Below, piece after piece: positions 1 to 7,543 of a stretch of 64,000 bases of DNA (the first letter of the stretch is position 1; each line of letters begins with the position of its first letter). The translations under genes were made by a program, and so were the position numbers. The DNA comes from Synechococcus sp. LTW-R (GTDB lineage: Bacteria > Cyanobacteriota > Cyanobacteriia > PCC-6307 > Cyanobiaceae): positions 2,046,001 through 2,110,000 of the forward strand of contig NZ_CP059060.1 of NCBI RefSeq assembly GCF_014217875.1, written 5' to 3'. Under the pieces are notes generated by a model. The model ran no database searches. It had not been told where the DNA came from and saw only the letters and a program-made list of their open reading frames with translations.

Positions 1-72
1 AATTTTCCGTACTTTGCCGCTCCCTGAAAGAGAGGACTTTTTTTATGCATGTGTCTCCGCTAGCAAGCGAAG

Positions 73-177
73 ACTTGATGGTTAACGATCAGTCACCCAT
101 CTGATCACCGCAGGTAACCACTCCTACGGCTAGACAACCAACTGGTAATGCTCCAGTTCTTAGATCACTTGATGGTT
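73..177. repeat. 11-bp direct repeat pair ACTTGATGGTT
   Basis: Identical 11-mers at 73-83 and 167-177, 94 bp apart, inside the gene-free left stretch. A chance match in AT-rich DNA is possible; no function is assigned. Confidence 0.35.
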
Positions 178-190
178 GTTGAATCAATAC

Positions 191-205
191 ATGTATTTAA
201 TACAT
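191..205. promoter_or_regulatory. Short perfect inverted repeat, operator-like
   Basis: ATGTATT, one T, then AATACAT: 7-bp arms around a single base, embedded in a run of TACAT-rich sequence. The size and symmetry fit a repressor operator, but no adjacent gene is evident on the right and the pattern may be chance in AT-rich DNA. Confidence 0.2.
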
Positions 206-609
206 ACATTAACCAGCTAAAGCTTGTTATGTAATTCATCAGTATCCAAGTCGTGGATCACGATGGTAGTTAATGCATGTCGAGTCATGACAATCTACTA
301 ATACCTGGTACTGATGTAATTTCATCATGTAGAGCCAGTGTCCTCGCCACAGTCAGTGTCGAGGCTGGGGTTAATTTCAGTCATACCGTCTTTCCGTCGA
401 GTCAGCTAGAAAGACATAGCAGTATTCCAAGACGTTATGGAACTGCTCCCAAGGCTTAACCAAACCGAACCTTTCCTACTCCACACAAGTGGCATTCAGA
501 TCAGCTCATTTCTTTTTATGCTAGTTCGCCTCTAGCTCGGATTACGAATGTAGTCCTTTCATATACCGGGAGGTTCTATGCCAGAGAGCAGTTATACCAA
601 TGTAAGTCG

Positions 610-3051
610 CTAGTTAAACATGTATTTGGACTCGTAGACTGAATCAAGTGGTTGATCACCTTGCTTCAAGCGAGCGAGAGCCTCTGCATCTACTCCTAGA
701 TCATCTGCAAGTCTTGCTAGTGGATCACCATCAACGATAGAAACAAAACCCTCTCGGATTCTCTGCATTGCTCTATCCATGTCTTTGGGTAGGACAAGAA
801 CGCAGTCGTGAATGACGCTCAGTGGATGCTGCCAATCCGTGAAGGCCTCCTTCAGTAGTGCAGCGTCATAACTATGAACGACCGCAGGTATGAATGAAGA
901 AACCTCCTTTGCCTTATTCACATCCTTGGAATTCCAGTCACCAATGACAATCTTTCCGTTGTAAGTCGTGTGCACTTCCTCCGTATGGTGGTTGTACTTC
1001 ACCAAATGGATAGTGTCATTCGTTGGTGTCTTCCAAACAAGTGATTGTGAGCCTTGTTCATGTGCAGTCTTAGCCAGTTTTCGTAGCCATTCCAACGCTT
1101 GAAATGCTGCTGGGAATACCTGTTTGGTAGCACCGTGGATAAGTTCGGCAAGTTCCCACAACACAGCTTGTGTCGGCAACTCTTCCTCACGGAGATCATT
1201 TGCTTCCACTGCTTTCAGTAGTGCGTCTTCAATACTTTCCTTGAAGCGAAACTCCTTTGCTCCATAGATTGCAGTCATCACAACTGGCTTACCAACTGAT
1301 CTGAACTTGAGGTACTTGATGAGGTACTGCTGACCTTTCTTGATAGCAAGAGCTTCCGCTTTCCTAAGAACCTCCATGTATGCATCTTCTGGTGGAGCGT
1401 CAGGAGTTGATGGAGCCAGAAGATTGGTGTTCTTCATCCCTACAGGATCTCGTCTCATCCCAGAGAGTATTTGCAATCCACTAGCAGTCGAATCAACCTG
1501 CAGTGGAACACGCCAGAACTTTTCTTTCCTGGTGGTGATTACGTCATACCATTCCAAGCACAGTTGCAAGAACGTCCAAGGCTCATCGGCTTTCTTCCAT
1601 ATCTCAACAGTATCCAGTGGCTTACTACCTACCTTCTCAATGAGTTCTTTGTTATCGATAGTCCAAAGAATCCGATCTCTCTTTGAGATCCTGGTGCCTT
1701 GGTATGCAGAACCAATCGCAGCATAGATCCAGTCCATGGCTTCCTGAGTGACATTGCAGCCATCACGGAACTTAAGTAGGGACTTTTCAAAGTCAGTAGC
1801 ACCAACAGGCGCTAACCAAGACTGTTGAGAGTAGAAGCGTCCACGCCAGTCAACCCACCACGACAAATAGAAGGTCTTGTGTTTGTACTCTTCCGCCATG
1901 AGTAATGACTTTCTGGTACGTACACATTTCCGATTTTCTTCGCCGTATGCTCTATGAAGTGCTGCAGTGATAGATCTCCATTCCTTTAGTCGTTCTGGAT
2001 TTTCAGTAATAAGAGGATCTTCAGTACCCTTTGCAGGTCTCTCGTATGGGTTAACCAGGAACTTGCCGATTGATTCATGTCCCTTACTTAGTTCCTGAGC
2101 AACTTCTAGAACCCTTGAATCAATCCTCCATGCAGTGTGCTGTAGCGTGTTCTGCAACCCTGCAGACTTAGCGCCAAACACTGAGTCGTGAATGCCTTTG
2201 CCACGACACATAGGCTGTCCACGGCGCAGGTGATCTAAGTGGTAACCGCCAGTTCTGTTGTATCTACCTGGCTGATCAGACTGTTCCCAATCAAGGGGAA
2301 CGTCAATTAATGGGTGCGTTTCATAAGCAGTTTCAAATGCACGTTTCTCATAAGTAAGCAACATTGAGTGAAATCCCTCCGTTAGTTTGACAATCTTCTT
2401 TTCCTTCTTTCTATCTCTCACATTCTTTGTTTCGATTATTCCAGCGAAGTAAGCAACCTCAAGCAGATACTCTCCGACTCTGCACGTGAACATATGGTTC
2501 CATTCATCGAACTCCTTGCACTTGCGCTCCGATGCAAGTCGCTTGGCGGTTTGCTTCGTACGCTTACGCCTGTACTTAGGAGTCGAACCTGGCATAGAAG
2601 CACTCTTCCTAAGTCTCTCACCGATGAAGGCATCCTGTTTTGTGTACCAGGCAACCCTTACTTCCTCCTTGATAGTGACGCCTAGCGTGTGGGAAAGATC
2701 AGCCATCGTTGGGCGATTTCTATCCCTGCCATAGGAATCCTCAATCGCCTTGATAGTCAGTAGCGCAAGACTATTGGACGACAGAAGATTGATTATCTGC
2801 CTTATGTGATCACAGAGCATCCAGAGATTGGCTTTATGAGCATTAGAGTTGCGCGGTCTTGCTTCTGCTTCTGCTGTCTTGTTTTCTAGAGTTTTGCTTA
2901 GTAGCGATATGTATGTGTGAATCAGGTAGCGACCTGGCTCAGTACTGGAGAAGTAATTGAGACTTTCTGCTTTCCGCAACTCGTCAGCGAGATGCTTTTG
3001 ACCCTTGGTAATTAAATGCTGTTCGTGTTCTATTTCGTTTGGGGTGACCAT
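610..3051 (-). CDS. T7-type single-subunit DNA-directed RNA polymerase
   Basis: About 813 residues, slightly shorter than T7 RNA polymerase (883) and in the size range of cyanophage enzymes. Counting from the ATG at 3051, conserved elements appear in order: DWRGR near 401-405, motif A with VDSTASGLQ (catalytic Asp about 520), motif B RSVGKPVVMTAIYG (Lys about 588, Tyr about 596), and motif C IHDC (second catalytic Asp about 759; the usual HDS has become HDC). The C terminus ends ESKYMFN, matching the place and character of the FAFA foot of T7 polymerase. All catalytic residues are present and the frame is intact, so the enzyme is probably active. An in-frame TTG at 3078 could extend it by 9 residues; neither start has a clear ribosome site. 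The origin is most likely a podovirus-like cyanophage. No phage structural gene accompanies it here. Confidence 0.93.
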   Translation of the reverse strand: MVTPNEIEHEQHLITKGQKHLADELRKAESLNYFSSTEPGRYLIHTYISLLSKTLENKTAEAEARPRNSNAHKANLWMLCDHIRQIINLLSSNSLALLTIKAIEDSYGRDRNRPTMADLSHTLGVTIKEEVRVAWYTKQDAFIGERLRKSASMPGSTPKYRRKRTKQTAKRLASERKCKEFDEWNHMFTCRVGEYLLEVAYFAGIIETKNVRDRKKEKKIVKLTEGFHSMLLTYEKRAFETAYETHPLIDVPLDWEQSDQPGRYNRTGGYHLDHLRRGQPMCRGKGIHDSVFGAKSAGLQNTLQHTAWRIDSRVLEVAQELSKGHESIGKFLVNPYERPAKGTEDPLITENPERLKEWRSITAALHRAYGEENRKCVRTRKSLLMAEEYKHKTFYLSWWVDWRGRFYSQQSWLAPVGATDFEKSLLKFRDGCNVTQEAMDWIYAAIGSAYQGTRISKRDRILWTIDNKELIEKVGSKPLDTVEIWKKADEPWTFLQLCLEWYDVITTRKEKFWRVPLQVDSTASGLQILSGMRRDPVGMKNTNLLAPSTPDAPPEDAYMEVLRKAEALAIKKGQQYLIKYLKFRSVGKPVVMTAIYGAKEFRFKESIEDALLKAVEANDLREEELPTQAVLWELAELIHGATKQVFPAAFQALEWLRKLAKTAHEQGSQSLVWKTPTNDTIHLVKYNHHTEEVHTTYNGKIVIGDWNSKDVNKAKEVSSFIPAVVHSYDAALLKEAFTDWQHPLSVIHDCVLVLPKDMDRAMQRIREGFVSIVDGDPLARLADDLGVDAEALARLKQGDQPLDSVYESKYMFN

Positions 3052-3093
3052 GATTAATGCGTATAAGTGACTCTGCAAGGCTCTGCAAGCCGC

Positions 3094-3116
3094 GCAAAAG
3101 GTGGCATATAGGGAAA
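3094..3116 (+). promoter_or_regulatory. Candidate phage-type promoter 1 (TATAGGGAA box)
   Basis: The box TATAGGGAA at 3107-3115 resembles the initiation part of the T7 class III promoter (TATAGGGAGA). It lies just outside the 5' end of the RNA polymerase gene and would fire rightward toward the secreted-protein gene at 3522. The upstream recognition half does not match T7, as expected for a distant polymerase. The second copy at 3248 supports it. This is inference only. Confidence 0.3.
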
Positions 3117-3234
3117 TCCAGCCGAGAGCATCCCAAAGGGTGCTTACAGGCGCTTATAGAGGCCTCTGAGAGTCTTTTAAGTCGAGTTGTTTACACGTGC
3201 TACTAGAACTTGGTGTTATCCGCGGTTCAAGTGA

Positions 3235-3257
3235 GCGTTTCTCTGTGTATAGGGAAG
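3235..3257 (+). promoter_or_regulatory. Candidate phage-type promoter 2 (TATAGGGAA box)
   Basis: TATAGGGAA at 3248-3256, the same 9-mer as at 3107, same strand and 141 bp downstream. The two windows also share GC at the -17/-16 positions. It is followed 7 bp later by a strong AAGGAGG ribosome-binding sequence. Candidate site for the island's own RNA polymerase; a house-keeping sigma-70 -10 element could also explain TATAGG-like sequence. Confidence 0.3.
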
Positions 3258-3280
3258 GGATTAAGGAGGTATGACGATAT

Positions 3281-3397
3281 TTGAAGGTGTTTATCAGGCG
3301 GACTGGTAGTGCGGGTGCTTTGGGAGCACTGTCTAAGGTAAGCGAAAACACTGACAAGCTCATTCTGCTCCAGAGGGAGCACCTGCATGGGTGACGG
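3281..3397 (+). CDS. Possible 38-residue peptide after a perfect Shine-Dalgarno
   Basis: A perfect AAGGAGG (3263-3269) is followed 11 nt later by TTG at 3281, opening a 38-codon frame rich in basic residues that ends at TGA 3395-3397. An ATG at 3271 is only 1 nt from the AAGGAGG and gives just 12 codons in another frame. A strong ribosome site is rare in this region, which argues for translation of something here, yet no family is recognised. Low confidence. Confidence 0.22.
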
Positions 3398-3521
3398 CGG
3401 GTGACAAGAATCAGTTGCCTACGGACCACCGAATGCTCAAGATGGGTTCATGGTTCAGCGGCAAGCCCGTGCTCCAGTACATCTATAGCCGCGACCAAAA
3501 CATAACGAGAGGTACTAACGA

Positions 3522-4085
3522 ATGAAACGACTAGCCGCTGCCACCGCCTTTTGCGGACTCTCAACTCTGTCAACTCTTTTTATTCCTGCCAGCGCTCAAA
3601 TCAACGACTACCAACTTCCACCAGCGAATGTATCTACATGCGTAAATCTACGCCGATATCGGAATGAAGCAGACCAATACTATGGCGTCAAAGCCTCCTG
3701 GAATGACTATAACCGCATGGTAAAGCAGCAAAAAAAGCTTGATGCAGTCTTCGAACCCTGGATTAAAAAGTGCCTAAAGTTATGCCGCTCAATCAGTCCA
3801 AGAAAGCCTGCTGGAAATTCCTGGCAGTTGTCTCCATACTCAGGAGGAAAAAATGGGTGCGGGCATAGATGGGTTCGACTTGACAGAAGACATGGAGACC
3901 GAATTTATGTAAGCTACACAAATACAGAGCAACTTGATCCAGAGTCAAGTCAATGGATAACCAAGTATGGCCCAACTGAATACATAATTAAATGCAGCAC
4001 TCGCGATGTTTACCGAGCACGAAGCGGATGGGTGCCAATCCGTCCTTCATGGGCGCCAGATGGCGCAGTGCTACTTTTTTGCTAA
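3522..4085 (+). CDS. Small secreted cysteine-containing protein, function unknown
   Basis: 187 residues. The first 25 form a Sec signal peptide (MKRLAAATAF, a hydrophobic stretch, then PASAQ as a likely cleavage site). The mature part has six cysteines, including the last residue, so disulfides are likely. The end reads PSWAPDGAVLLFC; I recall similar PGSWA...FC endings in short exported proteins of marine Synechococcus, sometimes described as surface-adhesin E-like, but I cannot verify this. It is the first gene downstream of the two TATAGGGAA boxes and is convergent with the gene at 4104. No other evidence of function. Confidence 0.7.
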   Translation: MKRLAAATAFCGLSTLSTLFIPASAQINDYQLPPANVSTCVNLRRYRNEADQYYGVKASWNDYNRMVKQQKKLDAVFEPWIKKCLKLCRSISPRKPAGNSWQLSPYSGGKNGCGHRWVRLDRRHGDRIYVSYTNTEQLDPESSQWITKYGPTEYIIKCSTRDVYRARSGWVPIRPSWAPDGAVLLFC

Positions 4086-4103
4086 GCAACGGCATTCAAG
4101 TAC

Positions 4104-4469
4104 TCAGAGATACGGAACAGCAATCCTGCCAAAAGTCTCAGCATCTGGTGGACTCTTGCAGTCAGCACCAAAGTAAGGACTCAACTTCACAATTACCTCA
4201 TTAGCGTTAGGCGTCATCAACCAGTCTTTGGTTGTGTTTAGTCCCTTTTTATTCAGCTCTCGCAAAACCAGCACCCGTGCTTGAGCCGATGTTAAGCGCC
4301 CTATGCGAACGAGGCAGCGCGCAGCCGCACCAATCCCCACAGCTTGAGCTCTTTGCCGCTGCAAGTTTGTAAGGGATTGCGAGAATGCCGGACCCGGCGC
4401 GATAACCGCGACTGCTAAGAGCGACGCAACAATCAGAAAATTCTTGCTCAATGAAGGACCCAATGACAT
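4104..4469 (-). CDS. Small secreted protein with a two-cysteine C-terminal domain (paralogue of the protein at 7544)
   Basis: 121 residues from the ATG at 4469 (a GTG at 4472 would add one). Signal peptide with hydrophobic core and a cut near PAFSQ. The rest is one domain that aligns without gaps to the C terminus of the 231-residue protein at 7544: both have AA.RCL, then exactly 50 residues to the second Cys in LSP.FG..C, with DW and P also shared. The two cysteines probably form a disulfide. It is the last gene of a three-gene minus-strand group (5441 to 4104); the upstream stop codon abuts its start. Function unknown. Confidence 0.75.
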   Translation of the reverse strand: MSLGPSLSKNFLIVASLLAVAVIAPGPAFSQSLTNLQRQRAQAVGIGAAARCLVRIGRLTSAQARVLVLRELNKKGLNTTKDWLMTPNANEVIVKLSPYFGADCKSPPDAETFGRIAVPYL

Positions 4470-4471
4470 CA

Positions 4472-5104
4472 CTAGCGACGGATATATGCAGGTCGACCAC
4501 CGTGTTCAGCTGGGTAGCCCCCTTGCAGCTTGAACGACGAGTCAACTGAGCCAATACTTGGGCAAAGATACTTAATTACTGGCGTGATGTTTGAAATCAT
4601 AACCATCTTAAAGTTAGGCTCATAAGGGCTGGCAGAATCCACAAACCAACTCGATAACTTGGTGACCGCTTTGTAACTAGATTCTTCAGCCCCAGGAAGA
4701 GGATATTTATTCAGGTAACCGTTTCCAACATCATAAAAAGACTCTATGTCGTACGTCCCAGCAGTACAATTAGCCTGATGCCAATAAGCATAGTATTGTT
4801 GGACCACCGGATTATCAATGTACTCGAACAGAATTCGCTCTATCGTGAGAACTCTCTTGTTGCCTCCATAGGTAATTGCCGAGTCATTATCTAAGCATTG
4901 CAGTTCATGTATTCGAATTGTTTCTTTGCCTGCTCCATAGAATGGATATTCGGGGTGGTTAGCGGCGTATAACTTTGTGAACCCACGAGGGCATTCATCA
5001 CCATGATTCCCCCATGCTGCGGAATGACGATCCAGGATTCCAGCCACAGCAGGAGAAGGAGAGCCTGAGGCTAATAAGGCTAGAAACAGTAATGCAGTTC
5101 TCAT
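4472..5104 (-). CDS. Secreted protein, function unknown
   Basis: 210 residues from the ATG at 5104. That start places a clean signal peptide (MRTALLFLALLASG..., cleavage near AVAG) at the N terminus; a longer reading frame to 5188 would bury it inside and overlap the gene upstream. The mature part has four cysteines and is rich in Tyr and Asn. It lies 10 nt downstream of the gene at 5115-5441 and its stop touches the start of the next gene, so the three are probably co-transcribed. No family recognised. Confidence 0.7.
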   Translation of the reverse strand: MRTALLFLALLASGSPSPAVAGILDRHSAAWGNHGDECPRGFTKLYAANHPEYPFYGAGKETIRIHELQCLDNDSAITYGGNKRVLTIERILFEYIDNPVVQQYYAYWHQANCTAGTYDIESFYDVGNGYLNKYPLPGAEESSYKAVTKLSSWFVDSASPYEPNFKMVMISNITPVIKYLCPSIGSVDSSFKLQGGYPAEHGGRPAYIRR

Positions 5105-5114
5105 TTGCTTGAGA

Positions 5115-5441
5115 TTAAAAGCGGAAGTGGCGCCAAACCTTTCCTTCGGTTCTAGGCGTGTAGTTTTTGATATCAGAGGGATAGACAAGGCTTTCGTAAG
5201 TAATCCCTAAGTATTGACTCGTGCTTTGTTCGAGAATGCAGCGGCTGACGAATTTCACCTTTGAAGGCTGCTTGAATTTACTGTCTGAAAGCCAGTTATA
5301 AGAAGGACTGCCATCCCCCATCCAGCGTTTACAGGCGCGTTGTGCTTCTAGCTGAGATCCGTATTTACTCCACGGCCACGCACCTGCTGGCAGTGGTGCA
5401 GCCGCCACAAAAACGAATGCCAGCAGTCTCAATCGCTTCAT
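5115..5441 (-). CDS. Small secreted protein of picocyanobacterial type, function unknown
   Basis: 108 residues from the ATG at 5441, chosen because it starts a typical signal peptide (MKRLRLLAFVFVAAAPLPAGA). The mature part begins WPWSKYGSQLEAQRACKRW, has a second Cys in SRCILE with Q.LG following, and ends in WRHFRF. I recall similar short exported proteins with an aromatic-basic FR[FY] end in marine Synechococcus, but I cannot verify it. It opens a three-gene minus-strand operon. A frame upstream of its start (to 5639) belongs to a different, possibly broken gene. Confidence 0.65.
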   Translation of the reverse strand: MKRLRLLAFVFVAAAPLPAGAWPWSKYGSQLEAQRACKRWMGDGSPSYNWLSDSKFKQPSKVKFVSRCILEQSTSQYLGITYESLVYPSDIKNYTPRTEGKVWRHFRF

Positions 5442-5639
5442 TTGCCAATAGTGGCTGCGCTGGTCGCTCAGGTCCACAGAAAAGGCGACCGGAAGGCCGC
5501 CTGATGCACTGAAAACCCAGTCCCAGCCTAGAAAGCCAGGCAATCGCGTCCTGCATCGCAGCAAAGCTTTCAGGGTGTCTGACGGCGATATCGATCGACT
5601 GCAGCGCTCGTATGCCAGTCGTGGACTCAATTCGTCCAT
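5365..5639 (-). pseudogene. Possible frameshifted small cytoplasmic gene overlapping the next start
   Basis: Two overlapping minus-strand frames look like halves of one protein. The first starts at the ATG at 5639 (MDELSPRLAYERCSRSISPSD). The second, open through 5556, continues with ESFAAMQDAIAWLSRLGLGF, followed by RRPSGRLFCGPERPAQP. Joined by a single frameshift near 5570 they give one soluble domain of about 65-90 residues. The composition here is closer to that of the chromosome. The case rests on how protein-like the frames look; I cannot compare them with a database. Confidence 0.3.
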
Positions 5640-5784
5640 GTGATCGCCAAGCCCAGTTGTGACAAGCGTTCTCGCTGAAGCCTGGATAAGGCGCTATCTA
5701 GTGCTGCTATCTAGCTTTTTAGGGCCACCCCTGACCACGAAAACCTCAAGCTCCCACCACAACCGGCTCGGCCGCTTATCCTTG

Positions 5785-5796
5785 GTACGTGCGTAC
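5785..5796. promoter_or_regulatory. Perfect palindrome GTACG-TG-CGTAC before the DUF1651 gene
   Basis: Five-base arms around TG, ending 11 nt before the ATG at 5808. The position between start codon and any promoter fits an operator. The intergenic stretch 5640-5807 otherwise shows only two GCTATCTAG repeats (near 5692 and 5707). Confidence 0.25.
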
Positions 5797-5807
5797 TAGT
5801 AGTAGCG

Positions 5808-6056
5808 ATGGGTGCTGAGGGTTTTATTCAGGATCCAGCTACCAAGCAGGCCAAGCGCTTCCACCGCGATGAGAAGAGCTGGTCACAAGACCCCATGGTC
5901 TTTGTGGACACAGGCGTTCCGATTCCGGGCGAGCCTCCACTCCTGAAGACCCGTGTGCATCTTCATAGGGACGTTGCGGTCACTCTCTGGAACGATCTAC
6001 TCAAGGTCGGCTGGAAGCCCGTAGAGGCGCTTTGGGGAGCCGATCAGGAGGTGTAG
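5808..6056 (+). CDS. DUF1651 family protein
   Basis: 82 residues, no signal peptide, probably cytoplasmic. The pattern of an N-terminal GFIQDP, RFH.D..SW.QDPMVF.D.G.P, then PPLLK.R.HL.R..A..LWN and a final GW.PV...WG matches DUF1651, a small family almost confined to marine and freshwater picocyanobacteria and often found in their variable islands. Its role is unknown. Base composition is nearer to the core chromosome than to its neighbours. A short palindrome precedes it and a hairpin-like GTGTAAACAC / CCCCCTGGGGG stretch follows the stop. Confidence 0.85.
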   Translation: MGAEGFIQDPATKQAKRFHRDEKSWSQDPMVFVDTGVPIPGEPPLLKTRVHLHRDVAVTLWNDLLKVGWKPVEALWGADQEV

Positions 6057-6217
6057 CCGTCTGCTCAGCATCAGGTGTAAACACCCCCCCCTGGGGGCTG
6101 TGACGTCCATGTGCCTACGTAATACAGCTTAATTAAGTCAGGTTTATGGAACAGTGGAAGTGCAGTATCGATAGGCATTAAGATGCATGAATGCCGTAAC
6201 TCACCAATAGATCTTTC

Positions 6218-6766
6218 ATGCGTATAACTCTAAGACCTCTATCGATTCTCCTCCTGACTCCAATAATTGTATGCAGCGGAGGAGCTGCGGAAGCGTTTTG
6301 GGGTGCGGCAAAAGAGTGGCCGACCGATTGGAAACAATTTAAATACCCTCCTAGCGACAGAGCTAAACCTTATGCAACGATTAGGTTTACCAAAGACATT
6401 GATGAAGCTTGTCGAAGGTATGAGGTTGACAAAAGAGCCTCTGAGAGAGCATCTAAACGATATGCAGTCATTAATAGGATCGCCTTGCGAAAGGCCTTAT
6501 CTGGGGAGTTTACAGAAGATGAGGCGAATGACTATAGCCATAATGAATACGAGCAGAAATGGAAGACACGCATGGTTGAAGTCGCATCAGGAGTTGAAGT
6601 CCTTCGCCAGTGGGGTGTTCCAGACTGGAAGGAGTACTCACTCCATCATTACTATGGTGTTGGCGAAAAGATGAGAGAGTATCACTATGCAGGCAAGTTT
6701 CTCAGCATGGTTGATGGCTACGGGGCATTGCCTGTAGAGAAGATTGAAGATATATGTTCGCTTTAA
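6218..6766 (+). CDS. Secreted protein, function unknown
   Basis: 182 residues. N-terminal signal peptide (MRITLRPLSILLLTPIIVCS, cut near AAEA) followed by FWGAAKEWPTDWKQFKYPP. The middle is charged and probably helical (DEACRRYEVDKRASERASKRY). Two cysteines remain after cleavage, one close to the C terminus. It opens a plus-strand series of secreted-protein genes (6218, remnant 6770, 6981, 7544). No family recognised. Confidence 0.65.
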   Translation: MRITLRPLSILLLTPIIVCSGGAAEAFWGAAKEWPTDWKQFKYPPSDRAKPYATIRFTKDIDEACRRYEVDKRASERASKRYAVINRIALRKALSGEFTEDEANDYSHNEYEQKWKTRMVEVASGVEVLRQWGVPDWKEYSLHHYYGVGEKMREYHYAGKFLSMVDGYGALPVEKIEDICSL

Positions 6767-6769
6767 ACA

Positions 6770-6911
6770 ATGGCGAGTCAAAATAAAGAGAAACTCAGCC
6801 ATCAGTTACTTCCTCATACTTGCATCTTTGCTGCCTATCCTCTCTCCACAAGCTCGCGCTATAGAGTGGACTCGATCTCAATGCGCAGGTCGAGTATCTT
6901 GTCTGCGATGA
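6770..6911 (+). pseudogene. Remnant of a short signal-peptide gene with a frameshift
   Basis: An ATG at 6770 starts MASQ; a one-base slip in the A-rich tract just after would give IKRNSAISYFLILASLLPIL, then SPQARA and IEWTRSQC, a classic signal peptide, ending at TGA 6909-6911. Without the slip, the signal-peptide frame has no ATG, GTG or TTG start. After the cleavage site only about 15 residues remain, so the gene is also truncated. It lies between two intact secreted-protein genes on the same strand. Confidence 0.4.
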
Positions 6912-6980
6912 ATCTAGATAATGATTGTGAATAGATTCATGACTGCTAGCATGGGATTGTATTAAGCGAGATGGACCTCT

Positions 6981-7532
6981 ATGAGGCTGTCACTACTAGT
7001 ACTCATGCTTTTGAGTTCAAGTGCAGCGCATGCTGGTCCTTGGACTTCAATTATTAGACGTGGCTTGATCGAAGTCCTCGGTGATAGTGACGCAAATGAA
7101 GTAATCAATGAGCAGTGTCAGCGTCAAACGATCCAGGCGAGAACGGAAAGTGCACGTAAGTTCTTGATGAAAGAGTGCAAGAAAAGCATCTCAAAGGAAG
7201 TCAAGGCGACCGCTAAAAAGAGAGATGACTATCAGAACCTTATTTACCGCCTCAAGAGAGAGAATTCTAAATCTGATTACTTGTTTGCCTTGGAGAAAAC
7301 TAACTACAAACGAGCTGAAGTCTGTGCACCATTTCGAAGAAGATACCTTGCAAACCTAAGTACTTCCAATTTCCGCTATCTAGTCGGAAGTAAGTGCACC
7401 AGAACAGGCAAGACAATCTTCCTTAATGAGAGCAGCTATTCATACAAAAGCTACCTAGAATCATTCCCAGAAGCTCGATCGCATCCATTCCGCAGCGCAC
7501 GCTACTCGAGCAGGTTTACAGTAAAGTACTAA
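6981..7532 (+). CDS. Secreted basic protein, function unknown
   Basis: 183 residues with a signal peptide (MRLSLLVLMLLSSSAAHAG). The mature part is strongly basic and has four cysteines (QC, KEC, EVC, SKC) that could make two disulfides. The middle is likely a helical, Lys/Arg-rich segment; the C terminus is rich in Ser, Tyr and Arg. Only 11 nt separate its stop from the next gene, so both are probably on one transcript. No family recognised. Confidence 0.65.
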   Translation: MRLSLLVLMLLSSSAAHAGPWTSIIRRGLIEVLGDSDANEVINEQCQRQTIQARTESARKFLMKECKKSISKEVKATAKKRDDYQNLIYRLKRENSKSDYLFALEKTNYKRAEVCAPFRRRYLANLSTSNFRYLVGSKCTRTGKTIFLNESSYSYKSYLESFPEARSHPFRSARYSSRFTVKY

Positions 7533-7543
7533 TCCTAGTTCAC

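Larger units (their letters stand above)
1..609. other. Gene-free stretch downstream of the RNA polymerase gene
   Basis: No convincing gene is seen on either strand. The longest reading frame (277-459, 60 codons) has no recognisable features. The stretch contains an 11-bp direct repeat ACTTGATGGTT (73-83 and 167-177) and a perfect short inverted repeat at 191-205. A phage genome would normally be packed with genes here, so this looks like decayed or regulatory sequence. Confidence 0.5.

Noticed and set aside
277-459. 60-codon plus-strand frame in the left flank
   Set aside because: No ribosome site, composition unlike a protein, no family; probably chance.
578-613. 11-residue frame after GGGAGG
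   Set aside because: Good ribosome-like sequence, but the peptide is too short to support and overlaps the polymerase gene end.
5484-5501. GGCGACC-GGAA-GGCCGCC hairpin as a terminator
   Set aside because: Has a mismatch and, in the minus direction, only four U; it sits inside the possible frameshifted gene rather than after a gene.
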